NCBI RefSeq assembly: GCF_052056915.1
Contig: NZ_CP195119.1
Coordinates: 1,116,001-1,180,000 of the forward strand
Source of the DNA: MTP4 sp052056915
Lineage (GTDB): Archaea > Halobacteriota > Methanosarcinia > Methanosarcinales > Methanosarcinaceae
DNA: 64,000 nucleotides
Reading direction: 5' to 3'
The translations under genes and the position numbers were made by a program. The notes beneath the pieces were generated by a model that saw only the letters and a program-made list of their open reading frames with translations, had not been told where the DNA came from and did not search any database. Positions 56,083 to 64,000 of the stretch are shown here, piece by piece. Position 1 is the stretch's first letter. Every line of letters begins with the position of its first letter.

Positions 56083-58413
56083 ATGTTAAGAAGGATTCTA
56101 GGAACCCGAAAGTTAATTTCTTACTCAATAATCTGCTCCCTCATGCTGGTTGCGATCAGCTCAGCAGCAGTAGCTGCACCAGATGATTTAGCAAATATTC
56201 AAATCTCTAAAGAGAATGGAATTGCCACGGTAACTAATGAAAATGGCACTGTGATTTATGAAGGTGCTGATGATGTAGCTGCAATTGAAGCAGCTCTGAA
56301 CGAGCTCGATAGTGGCGTCATACTCTTCCAGAATGGGGAGTATTCCATAGACCGTACAATTAGTTTAAAATCCGACATCTCCTTTGTTGGAAATGAAGGA
56401 GTTGTATTTGATTGCATTAGCTCTCCGGGATTTACTACAGGTACCGGTGGCTATTCCTCTTCAACGACATCTGTGGCAAGTGATGCAAACTCAGGGGCTA
56501 CACAGATTAGTTTGTCCGATGTTTCTGGCTTGGATGTTGGAGACTATGTAAAAATCTCGGACGATTTTACAGTTCCCTATGAAGGGAAAGATTACAAAAA
56601 CGGAGAACTGGTAGAGATTGTTGCCATTAACGGCACAACGATCACAGTTGCCAGCCCGCTGTACGATAGCTATACCGTATCAAGGAATGCGAAGGTCAGA
56701 GAAGTCTCAATGTTCCAGAACATCTCCTTTGAAAACGTTGGTTTTTCAGGATTTGGTATGGATACCAGTTCAACTGCCGTCTATTTATATGGTGTGAAGA
56801 ACGTTACGTTCTCAAATTGTACAGTTGAAGATTTTGGGACTCGTGCGATCCTCTTATTTGATTGTTTAGACTGTACTGTAGAAAACAGTACCTTTAAAAG
56901 GATATTCAGAGACGGAACAGGATATGGAATTGCCATCACAAATGCCTGTGACAATATCGTAATAAAAAACAACTCTTTCCTTGAAAAAGGCAGGCACTAC
57001 ATTGCTGTCGTGTCCAGCAGGGGAGGAGTCACAACTGACGGCTTTACCAGGCATGTAGATGTTCTGGACAATATTTTCAGAGATTGTGATGACGAAGCTG
57101 TAAACTCACACCCGACTTCATCCCCGATTTTCAGAGTAATTGGCAATGAAATCTACGATTCCAGAAAGGGTGTAGAACTAGCCAGAACCGACAGCATCGT
57201 AAAAGACAATAAGTTTTATCGCTGTAAGAATGCCTTAGTTACCTTATCCACCGGCAACCACGTTATTGAGGGTAATTACTTCAACGGAAACAAGATTTCC
57301 ATTATCCCTCACGCGACAAGCAACATAATCAGGAACAACGTGTTTGACAACGGCGGGTATATCATGCCGGAACTAAATGCCGTAATTGAGAATAATACCT
57401 TCGAAAACTACAGCGGCCGTATTGTATCCTCAGCAGGCTCAAGCAGTTCTTACGTGGAAAACATTGAAATCTCCAACAATACCTGCGAAGACCCACTGAC
57501 GATGGCAATGGAATTCGGCTATGCTAAAAATGTTAGGTTAAATAATAATAACCTGAACGGGGATCTCGAATTTAGCGGATGCGATGATGTAAGACTCGAA
57601 GGCAACAGGATAAACTCCCCTTCCTCTTCAGGGGTAAGAGTTATTGATGCAACGGGCCCGCACTCTATAAGTGTTAATGAGATCAAGGCTAGCAGTGTAG
57701 GAATTTCTCTTGAGAATTCCAGAACAACTCCAATTAAAGACGAAATTATTATCGAAAATAATGTCATTGATGCCCCTGCAGCAATCTCTAATGATGATTA
57801 TTCGAATGTCATCATGGATGAAGAGGGAAGCCCGGGAACTCTCAGGATAGTGGAAGATTCCCGTCTCCGTGAAGGTTCTCCTGACACCGTCTTCAAGAAC
57901 GAGCCCTATATCGACCTTGGAGGCAGAGATGATGTCGGAGGGTACAGAGACCTTGCCCTTTTCGACCTGAGTGACTACGAAGATGCTGAACTGATCGAGA
58001 ATGCGACCCTTTCCCTCTTCTGGTACTACCCTGAAGGAATGGAAAGGCCTGATGACACGGTTGTCGAAATCTACAGGCCTGAAGCCTGGAACCCAGATTA
58101 CGTCACCTGGAACAGCAGTGACCTTGACACCCCATGGGTTCATCCGGGAGGTGACTGGTACGACCAGAATAATGTATCCCAGGGCAGCACTCCCTACGCA
58201 ACGATAACTCTCAATGGAAGCGACGTCCCTGACAACAGCTACCATGAACTTGATGTAACCGGCCTTGTGAAAGAGTACGTAAGTGGTGAGTACGAAAATA
58301 CGGGATTCCTTATCAAAGCCCGCACAGAAGGCGAAAACTACATCGCTTTCTGCAGCAGTGACTACGAAAACGGAAACCAGAGGCCTGTGCTAACCATCTC
58401 GGAAAAAGAGTAA
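56083..58413 (+). CDS. Disaggregatase-like secreted beta-helix protein 3, with one C-terminal repeat
   Basis: 776 residues from the ATG at 56083 (MLRRILGTRKLIS), which has AAAGGTGAT upstream; an earlier start at 56059 has no such site. Signal peptide through about residue 33 (SSAAVAAP). The N-terminal third differs from proteins 1 and 2, while the central beta-helix (about residues 285-350) is nearly identical to them at the DNA level. A single disaggregatase-related repeat begins near residue 588 (EDSRLREGSPD). Same family role in the extracellular matrix. Confidence 0.88.
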   Translation: MLRRILGTRKLISYSIICSLMLVAISSAAVAAPDDLANIQISKENGIATVTNENGTVIYEGADDVAAIEAALNELDSGVILFQNGEYSIDRTISLKSDISFVGNEGVVFDCISSPGFTTGTGGYSSSTTSVASDANSGATQISLSDVSGLDVGDYVKISDDFTVPYEGKDYKNGELVEIVAINGTTITVASPLYDSYTVSRNAKVREVSMFQNISFENVGFSGFGMDTSSTAVYLYGVKNVTFSNCTVEDFGTRAILLFDCLDCTVENSTFKRIFRDGTGYGIAITNACDNIVIKNNSFLEKGRHYIAVVSSRGGVTTDGFTRHVDVLDNIFRDCDDEAVNSHPTSSPIFRVIGNEIYDSRKGVELARTDSIVKDNKFYRCKNALVTLSTGNHVIEGNYFNGNKISIIPHATSNIIRNNVFDNGGYIMPELNAVIENNTFENYSGRIVSSAGSSSSYVENIEISNNTCEDPLTMAMEFGYAKNVRLNNNNLNGDLEFSGCDDVRLEGNRINSPSSSGVRVIDATGPHSISVNEIKASSVGISLENSRTTPIKDEIIIENNVIDAPAAISNDDYSNVIMDEEGSPGTLRIVEDSRLREGSPDTVFKNEPYIDLGGRDDVGGYRDLALFDLSDYEDAELIENATLSLFWYYPEGMERPDDTVVEIYRPEAWNPDYVTWNSSDLDTPWVHPGGDWYDQNNVSQGSTPYATITLNGSDVPDNSYHELDVTGLVKEYVSGEYENTGFLIKARTEGENYIAFCSSDYENGNQRPVLTISEKE

Positions 58414-58454
58414 TCTTTCTCCTCAGTATCTGGTCGGTAGAATTACCGAAAATA

Positions 58455-58497
58455 CCCGCGCAGAAGGAAGAATCCTTTCTGCGCAGGAAATTTTTTG
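58455..58497 (+). terminator. Terminator hairpin of disaggregatase-like gene 3
   Basis: CCCGCGCAGAAGGA/TCCTTTCTGCGCAGG type stem with AAGAA loop, followed by AAATTTTTTG, as after genes 1 and 2. Confidence 0.8.
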
Positions 58498-58506
58498 AGT
58501 TTTACC

Positions 58507-58570
58507 GTTTTTAATCTCAACTGTTTTTAATCTCAACTGTTTTCAATCTCAACTGTTTTCAATCTCAACT
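58507..58570. repeat. 16-base tandem repeat, four copies
   Basis: GTTTTTAATCTCAACT twice, then GTTTTCAATCTCAACT twice, directly after the terminator. It occupies the same position as the unrelated 29-base array after gene 1. Confidence 0.9.
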
Positions 58571-59117
58571 GTTTTCGGACTGGATTTTTTGAGTTTAATT
58601 GTTTCTGACTGGATTTTACAGGATTTCATCACCCTGTGGGATACCGCCCCCGAAATTTTCAGAGCAGGGGCTTTTCTGCAGGGAACATTTGTAATTCCCT
58701 TTAGTTGTATGATCTTGATCTCTATTAATTCATTTTTCATGTTTTTGCAACCCCAATGCTATGGGAAGGACTCTGTTATTTGCTATAGTCAAGGACCAAA
58801 ATTCCCCCCAATCTCAAGTGAAAGTTTAACACAGAAAGCCCGGGAAATACGGAATAAAGGAAATAGGGGCACAATCCTTCCGTGCTTTCCGCGTCTTCCG
58901 TGGTTATAATTTAAGTGTAAATATTTGCGTTTGGGACTATAATTTTATTATGGCCTATCCCACGAAGACGTCTCCCGTGAAAAAGGATATTTTATCATTG
59001 AAAAAATACAGATTGTCCAGTCCAACAGATAACCTTTTTTAAATTCAAAACTATATCATTATTATTCCTTTTTGGGGTCTTAAAAGGATCTTGAAAAATA
59101 GTTAAGGGGATAATTTT
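58571..59117. other. Spacer between gene 3 and gene 4
   Basis: About 550 bases, no gene supported. AGATTGTCCAGTCCAAC at 59010-59026 resembles the GATAGTCCAACCC element of the other three leaders but lies about 92 bases before the start instead of about 11. The long leader with AGGAGG and the GAAGC hairpin is absent. Confidence 0.5.
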
Positions 59118-60896
59118 ATGGGAATTAATGGGGATTCAAAAAGAAAGGGATGCATTGCTATTTTTATTTTTTTGATAGCAATCTCTGCCAATATTACCTT
59201 CCATGTACCAACTGCAATGGGGTCTCCTGTATACGTTGCAGGAGAGGGGAACGGAGGCTTTAACATTGTCGGCAGCGAGAATACTTTCCAGGTAGCTCAA
59301 ACCCTTGAGTTTGGAGCAGAGAACTTCGATTTAAAAAGCGTGCACCTTAAGAGTCCCTTCAGATACCTTACAGGCTACACCTTTCTTAGCGGTGATGGAC
59401 ACGGGCCTGAGGATGATTCGAATGCAGATCTCAGGTTAATTGATGAGGCAGGTAGAGGTCTGTTTATTCCATTGATGACGAATGGATTTTATAATTTGAT
59501 GTTTTTTGAAAAACCTACAAGCATCCTTACCTTTCTGGTTATTCATATTCTGTTATTCGTGTTCTGCATCGGTATAGTAGTGGCCTATACTAATGCCGGA
59601 GCAAGCCCTCTCACGAACCCTTCATTCAGGGACGCCATGAAGGTCCTGTTACCACTGTTATTTGCAGGTTTTTTATGCATGCTGTTCCCATACATCGCGA
59701 CAATTTACAATGTACCGGAAGATTCGGCATATGTTCAAATCTCCAAAGAAAATGGAGTTGTCACTGTAGAGAATGAAAAAGGTGCTGTGATTCATAGCGG
59801 CCCCAATGATGCGGACGCAATTGAAGCTGCTCTGGCTGAGAGTAAGGGGAGAGTCATACTCTTTGAAAGAGGAGAATATGATATAGACCGTACAATTCGT
59901 TTGAAATCCGAGGTCTCCTTCGTTGGAAATGATGAAGTGGTATTTAATTGCATTAGCTCACCAGCGTTTAATACCGGAACCGGGGGATATTCTTCTTCAA
60001 CCATATCCTTATCAAGTGATGCAAACTCCGGGGATACCCAAATTAAGCTGTCGAGTGTTTCGGGCCTGGATGTTGGGGACTGTGTAAAAATTTCAGACGA
60101 ATTCTCAGTTCCTTTTCAAAGGAATGATTACAAAAACGGAGAACTGGCCGAAATAATCGATATTTCAGGTTCAACGATTACCGTTAACCGCCCACTGTAT
60201 GATGACTATACTGTAGCCAGGAATGCCCAGGTCCGAAAGATCTCGATGTTTAAAGATATCTCCTTTGAAAATATTAATTTTATAGGGTACGGCATGGATA
60301 CCAGTTCAACTGCGATCTATTTTTACGGCGTGACGAACATCATGATCTCAAATTGCGGATTTGAGGATTTTGGAAACCGTGCGGTAAGTTTCTGGGATTG
60401 TTTGGACTGTATTGTAGAAGGCAGTACCTTTAAAAGGATATTTAAAGACGGAACCGGATATGGAATTGCCATAACAAATGCCTGTGACAATATTGTAATA
60501 AGAGACAATTCATTTCTGGAAAAGGGCAGACACTACATTGCTGTTGTTGCAGGCCGAGGGGGGGTTACAACAGATGGTTTTACCAGAAATGTTGATGTGA
60601 CAAACAATATTTTTAGAGATTGTGCTGACGAAGCCGTAAACTCACACCCGACATCAGCTGCAGTTTTCAGAGTCAATGACAATGAATTTTATGATTGCCG
60701 AAAGGGTGTCGAATTTTCCAACAGTGATAGTGTTATAACAAACAACACTTTTGTGCGCTGTGCCAATGGAGTTGTATTATTTGATACGGGCAATCATCTA
60801 ATCGAAGGAAATTCCTTCAGAGAAAACAGAATCTCTATCATACCCCATAATACTAACTCTGTAACCAGAGACAATTCTTTTGAAAACAGTGGGTAA
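59118..60896 (+). CDS. Membrane-anchored disaggregatase-like beta-helix protein 4, truncated
   Basis: 592 residues starting behind GGGGAT. It differs from the other three at both ends. The N terminus has a signal-like helix (CIAIFIFLIAISANITF), an unfamiliar domain of about 100 residues, and two strong membrane helices at about 135-157 and 174-196 (LTFLVIHILLFVFCIGIVVA, LLPLLFAGFLCMLFPYIATI). The beta-helix follows from about 205 (YVQISKENGVVTVENEKG) and aligns with the others, but it stops at RDNSFENSG, some 150 residues before the point where the others begin their repeats. A hairpin element begins 15 bases after the stop, so the 3' end was probably lost by rearrangement. Function as an anchored matrix-binding or -degrading protein is inference. 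Confidence 0.75.
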   Translation: MGINGDSKRKGCIAIFIFLIAISANITFHVPTAMGSPVYVAGEGNGGFNIVGSENTFQVAQTLEFGAENFDLKSVHLKSPFRYLTGYTFLSGDGHGPEDDSNADLRLIDEAGRGLFIPLMTNGFYNLMFFEKPTSILTFLVIHILLFVFCIGIVVAYTNAGASPLTNPSFRDAMKVLLPLLFAGFLCMLFPYIATIYNVPEDSAYVQISKENGVVTVENEKGAVIHSGPNDADAIEAALAESKGRVILFERGEYDIDRTIRLKSEVSFVGNDEVVFNCISSPAFNTGTGGYSSSTISLSSDANSGDTQIKLSSVSGLDVGDCVKISDEFSVPFQRNDYKNGELAEIIDISGSTITVNRPLYDDYTVARNAQVRKISMFKDISFENINFIGYGMDTSSTAIYFYGVTNIMISNCGFEDFGNRAVSFWDCLDCIVEGSTFKRIFKDGTGYGIAITNACDNIVIRDNSFLEKGRHYIAVVAGRGGVTTDGFTRNVDVTNNIFRDCADEAVNSHPTSAAVFRVNDNEFYDCRKGVEFSNSDSVITNNTFVRCANGVVLFDTGNHLIEGNSFRENRISIIPHNTNSVTRDNSFENSG

Positions 60897-60911
60897 ATGA
60901 AACAAAATCAA

Positions 60912-60960
60912 AGTTGCGCTGGCGCACCCCGCTGCAAGCTGGCGGGGTATTCGACTGAAA
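60912..60960 (+). repeat. Hairpin element, copy B
   Basis: TGCG-CTGG-CGCA then CCCCGC/GCGGGG (60927-60932 and 60942-60947) with loop TGCAAGCTG, then TATTCGACTGAA. Same orientation as copy A at 46205. It may also act as a terminator for gene 4, although the following bases are A-rich and not T-rich. Confidence 0.75.
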
Positions 60961-61005
60961 TAAAACATTTAGTATACACAATATACTAAAGGGACTGAGG
61001 TACTT

Positions 61006-62316
61006 TTAACGTAAAACATCCTTTTCCGGACCCTCAGTCCATATAATGGCTGAAGGTTTTGGGATATATAACTTTATGAAGTATAATTTTAATGACGCTG
61101 TGAAGATTAAAGAAATGGATGTGGCAATTGCTGCCCCTGTTATCCCGTATTTCGGTATTAGGAGAATGTTCAGTATTGTGTTCATCACAGCACATATAAA
61201 AGATAATTTGGACATCAAAGCCACTTTTCCGATACCAGCAAAAGCCCCACTGATTGAAAGAATTGGAGCATATACGGAATAACCAACTAGTAGAATCAAG
61301 AGAGGATAGTATGCTGGTAGGAACTCCTCTTTAAACAACACCTCTATCAAAAATTGGCCCAGCAATATGAGTGTAAAAGAAATGAATATGGTGATTGCTA
61401 AAACTTTTAACATGCTATTTTTCATCAGTCCATGTATGTTTTCATACTCCTGTTTCCCATAGTAATTTGCTATGGCTGGGGTTGTTATTCTTTGAACCGA
61501 GTCGGGAATTAATCTTAACCCCTCTACAAAAATTATTGCAACAGCATAGTACCCTACATCAGTCTCACTCATGAAATGACCTACCATCAGGCTGTCGATC
61601 TGCACATTGATCATCCCTATTGAATTTGCAAGGACGATGTAGAACCCGAACCACAGTACTTCTTTAAGGACTGTGCTAATGCTTGCCGATTTGGTAGAAA
61701 AATACTCCCTGACAATTATCAATGATAATACTCCCACCATAATTGTCGGAGCTACAAAACCGATCACTGCACCTCTCACGCCCATGTCCAGCAGCACAAC
61801 CAGAACTATTGAGACGATCATCACAGATACGTGCTGGGCGATGTTCACAATGGCAAACCATTTCATCTTCCGCAGACCGTTCAGAGCCCCAATGACGGCT
61901 TTCTGCATGGCTATGAACGGAAAACAGAATGCTGTGATCTTCAAAAGGTCGACCATTTCGGGACTGTGAAAAAACTGGATAGCTATAATTCCTGATAGCA
62001 GGTACATTAGTACCCCCATCATAGACCCGCTTACTATGGACCCGAAAAGTCCGCATGAAACAAATCCCTTTATCCTGAGCAGGTCGTCATCATATTCGGC
62101 AAGGTATTTGGTCAGAGCTACACCAATACCGAACGCTGCAAAGTGCATGCCGAAAATGTATATTGTAAAGACCAGGGTGTACAGGCCGAGTCCCGAGGGC
62201 CCCAGTTCTTTACCGAGCACGATTCTAAGCAACAGATGTGATAAAGAGGCTGTTGCCAGGCTGATGAACGACCACTGGACGTCTCTCATCATTTTGCTGA
62301 ATTTTAGGTTGAACAT
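61006..62316 (-). CDS. Polysaccharide flippase (Wzx/RfbX-like, MOP superfamily)
   Basis: 436 residues with about 12 to 14 membrane helices. The N terminus MMRDVQWSFISLATASLSHL, then LRIVLGKELGPSGLGLYTLV, is typical of oligosaccharide-repeat-unit flippases, as are GALNGLRKMKWFAIVNIAQH and YPLLILLVGYSVYAPILSIS. It would carry lipid-linked glycans across the membrane for surface polysaccharide or S-layer glycosylation. It runs convergently towards the disaggregatase array and has its own upstream spacer of 470 bases. Confidence 0.9.
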   Translation of the reverse strand: MFNLKFSKMMRDVQWSFISLATASLSHLLLRIVLGKELGPSGLGLYTLVFTIYIFGMHFAAFGIGVALTKYLAEYDDDLLRIKGFVSCGLFGSIVSGSMMGVLMYLLSGIIAIQFFHSPEMVDLLKITAFCFPFIAMQKAVIGALNGLRKMKWFAIVNIAQHVSVMIVSIVLVVLLDMGVRGAVIGFVAPTIMVGVLSLIIVREYFSTKSASISTVLKEVLWFGFYIVLANSIGMINVQIDSLMVGHFMSETDVGYYAVAIIFVEGLRLIPDSVQRITTPAIANYYGKQEYENIHGLMKNSMLKVLAITIFISFTLILLGQFLIEVLFKEEFLPAYYPLLILLVGYSVYAPILSISGAFAGIGKVALMSKLSFICAVMNTILNILLIPKYGITGAAIATSISLIFTASLKLYFIKLYIPKPSAIIWTEGPEKDVLR

Positions 62317-62789
62317 ATCTTGACCGTCGAGGTGTAAGAATTAATAACTGACTGGCTTTCAATTCTATTCTGTGAATGCTAACATATCTGTGAACTAAAT
62401 GTTCCGAACCTGTGGATTTTATAGTCTCAGGTGACTGGTCTTATCGTTCTTTTTCACTCAAGAACCCCCCATAGAAATGAAATAAATCAACCCCACATCT
62501 ATACGGAAACGCAACGATCAATCCATTGCATGCCGGATAAAAGTAAGTCAAACAGCTTTTTTAATATTTTTTTAGAGGTGTATTCCATCATCCTCATTTT
62601 TAGATCCCAGAAACCCCTATTTTAAATCCCGTCCACATTTTTATCCAGGTTGTATTGTTTCCCCCAAACCCTTTATCTTCCCCCCGACAACTTTTGAACA
62701 AATTTCGATATGACTGGGTGAACTTTTTACCTCAAATTTTAGCGCAGGCACTGGTAGGTTACTATAGAATATTCGTGAACCCTCTCCGC
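62317..62789. other. Spacer between the flippase gene and wecB
   Basis: About 470 bases, no gene supported. AT-rich; must hold the promoter of the flippase gene (minus strand) and the end of the wecB transcript. No repeat or hairpin recognised. Confidence 0.5.
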
Positions 62790-63854
62790 TTATTGAGTGT
62801 CGATAATAGAAACAATCTTTTCACTTGCATTTCCATTTCCAAATCTGTCTTCGTGTGTCTTCAATGAAGGATGAAATCCATTTATCATTTCAATAATTTT
62901 GTCTTTATTGGCTCCAACCAGGACATTCCACCCATCTTCAACCGTTTCGCCCCATTCGGTATTTTCTCTCAATGTGATGCATGGAATTTTCAGGATATAT
63001 GCCTCTTTTTGAATGCCGCCGGAATCCGTAAGTATCATTTTTGCATGGTTCATCAGTTTTATGAAATCAAGAAAACCGAGTGGTTTTACCAGTTCAACAG
63101 ATGACTTCAGCTTATCATACATCCCATATTCTTTTAAGAATTTTTCAGTTCTCGGATGTACCGGGAATACAACAGTTTCTTTTAATTCGGAAAAAGCATC
63201 AACAATATTTTTAAGATTCTCTTTGTTGTCTGTGTTACTTGCCCTGTGAATTGTGGTTAAGAAATAGCTTTTGCTTTGTAAACCAAGGTCATTCAGGATA
63301 TTTGATTTGTTTTCTGCAATCTTTTTGTTGTAAAGCAGGGAATCCGCCATCACATCTCCTGTTAAATGCACATTATCAGTGATTCCTTCGTTTTTTAAAT
63401 TGCTAACCGCGTTCTTAGTCGGGCAGAAAAGAAGGTCAGAGCAGTGGTCTGTCAGAATCCTGTTTATTTCCTCAGGCATTGATTTGTCAAAACTTCTTAA
63501 CCCGGATTCTACATGAGCAGTTTTCACATGGAGTTTGGAGGCTGCAAGGGCTCCGGCAAGCGTTGAATTTGTATCCCCATAAGTCAACACAAGATCGGGT
63601 TCTTCTTTGATAAGTACTTCTTCTATTTTCTTCAGCATTTCACCCGTTTGAAAGCCGTGTGAACCCGAACCGATTCCCAGAAAATAATCCGGTTCAGGGA
63701 TGTTTAGTTCACTGAAAAAAACATTATTCATCTGATAATCATAGTGCTGGCCAGTATGAATCAATATTTCATCATGTTTTTTTCTCAACTCTTTTGATAC
63801 CACGGATGCCTTTACGAATTGAGGTCTCACACCTACTATGCTGGCGATTTTCAT
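62790..63854 (-). CDS. wecB: UDP-N-acetylglucosamine 2-epimerase (non-hydrolysing)
   Basis: 354 residues. Converts UDP-GlcNAc to UDP-ManNAc (or acts on related UDP-sugars) for surface glycans. Family motifs are the N terminus KIASIVGVRPQFVKASVVSK, HTGQHYDYQMNNVFF, DLVLTYGDTNSTLAGALAAS, HVESGLRSFDKSMPEEINR and LTDSGGIQKEAYILKIPCIT. The ATG has AAGGTAG seven bases upstream, and the gene follows the preceding one after 9 bases, so they form one transcript. Confidence 0.93.
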   Translation of the reverse strand: MKIASIVGVRPQFVKASVVSKELRKKHDEILIHTGQHYDYQMNNVFFSELNIPEPDYFLGIGSGSHGFQTGEMLKKIEEVLIKEEPDLVLTYGDTNSTLAGALAASKLHVKTAHVESGLRSFDKSMPEEINRILTDHCSDLLFCPTKNAVSNLKNEGITDNVHLTGDVMADSLLYNKKIAENKSNILNDLGLQSKSYFLTTIHRASNTDNKENLKNIVDAFSELKETVVFPVHPRTEKFLKEYGMYDKLKSSVELVKPLGFLDFIKLMNHAKMILTDSGGIQKEAYILKIPCITLRENTEWGETVEDGWNVLVGANKDKIIEMINGFHPSLKTHEDRFGNGNASEKIVSIIDTQ

Positions 63855-63863
63855 GATACTACC

Positions 63864-64000
63864 TTATCTAAAATTATATTGGAAATCCGGATTTTCTTTC
63901 ATTTCCTTAAAACTATCAGGATAACTTTCAATGAACCATGTCATGAATGCTGTAACATCTATTTTTTCTTTCAATAACCTTTCTCTTTTCTTATCCCATT
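63864..64000 (-). CDS. C-terminal end of an unidentified gene upstream of wecB
   Basis: Frame open from the window edge to the stop at 63864, giving the last 44 residues: it starts WDKKRERLLKEKIDVTAFMT and ends MKENPDFQYNFR. Strongly charged, AT-rich codons like wecB. Too short to name; the tight linkage to wecB suggests another nucleotide-sugar or glycan enzyme. Confidence 0.6.
   Translation of the reverse strand, partial: WDKKRERLLKEKIDVTAFMTWFIESYPDSFKEMKENPDFQYNFR

Noticed and set aside
46205..60960. The 14.7-kb interval as a composite transposon
   Set aside because: The bracketing hairpins are short and no transposase, long inverted repeat or target duplication is visible.

Overview
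The window is a chromosomal stretch of a methanogenic archaeon of the genus Methanosarcina. The evidence is a complete run of F420H2 dehydrogenase genes (fpoA to fpoO), genes for coenzyme F420 and methanofuran synthesis, an archaeal lipid geranylgeranyl reductase, the grpE-dnaK-dnaJ-trkA locus known from Methanosarcina mazei, and disaggregatase-type proteins known only from this group. Ribosome binding sites are of the AGGTGA type, promoters have archaeal TATA boxes, and intergenic DNA is very AT-rich.

Layout. (1) 1-10141, minus strand: the fpo operon, read fpoA-B-C-D-H-I-J-J-K-L-M-N-O, with fpoO cut by the window edge. It encodes the membrane proton pump that oxidises F420H2 and reduces methanophenazine. 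(2) 11474-19158, plus strand: a small ferredoxin with a CrtI-like FAD oxidoreductase, then cofG, two cofH copies and cofC (F420 synthesis), then a second small ferredoxin with geranylgeranyl reductase. (3) 19378-27449, minus strand: trkH, trkA, dnaJ, dnaK, grpE and a small membrane protein. (4) 27767-31531, plus strand: methanofuran genes mfnD, mfnF and mfnE, a small zinc-ribbon protein, elongation factor 1-beta and tRNA-Ala(CGC).

(5) 32002-46138, plus strand: a two-component signalling island. It has three PAS-rich HisKA_2-type histidine kinases, one of about 2,196 residues with some 15 PAS-like modules, two stand-alone receiver proteins, and a decayed kinase tail. (6) 47032-60896, plus strand: four disaggregatase-like paralogues. 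The first three are secreted beta-helix proteins with 3, 2 and 1 C-terminal disaggregatase-related repeats. The fourth has no such repeat, carries an N-terminal membrane-anchor region and seems truncated. The first three share a conserved leader of about 420 bases and near-identical terminators, and parts of their coding regions look homogenised by gene conversion. (7) 61006-64000, minus strand: surface-glycan genes (a flippase, UDP-GlcNAc 2-epimerase and the end of an unidentified gene).

Regions 1-4 are conserved core energy, cofactor, lipid and translation genes. Regions 5-7 are accessory and concern sensing and the cell-surface polysaccharide matrix that holds Methanosarcina cells in aggregates. 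The least explained signals are the shared disaggregatase leader, with a conserved stem-loop and an orphan AGGAGG, a covarying hairpin element present on both sides of the disaggregatase array, and the ferredoxin/CrtI-like pair beside the methanophenazine-reducing complex. No transposase, CRISPR array or rRNA was seen.
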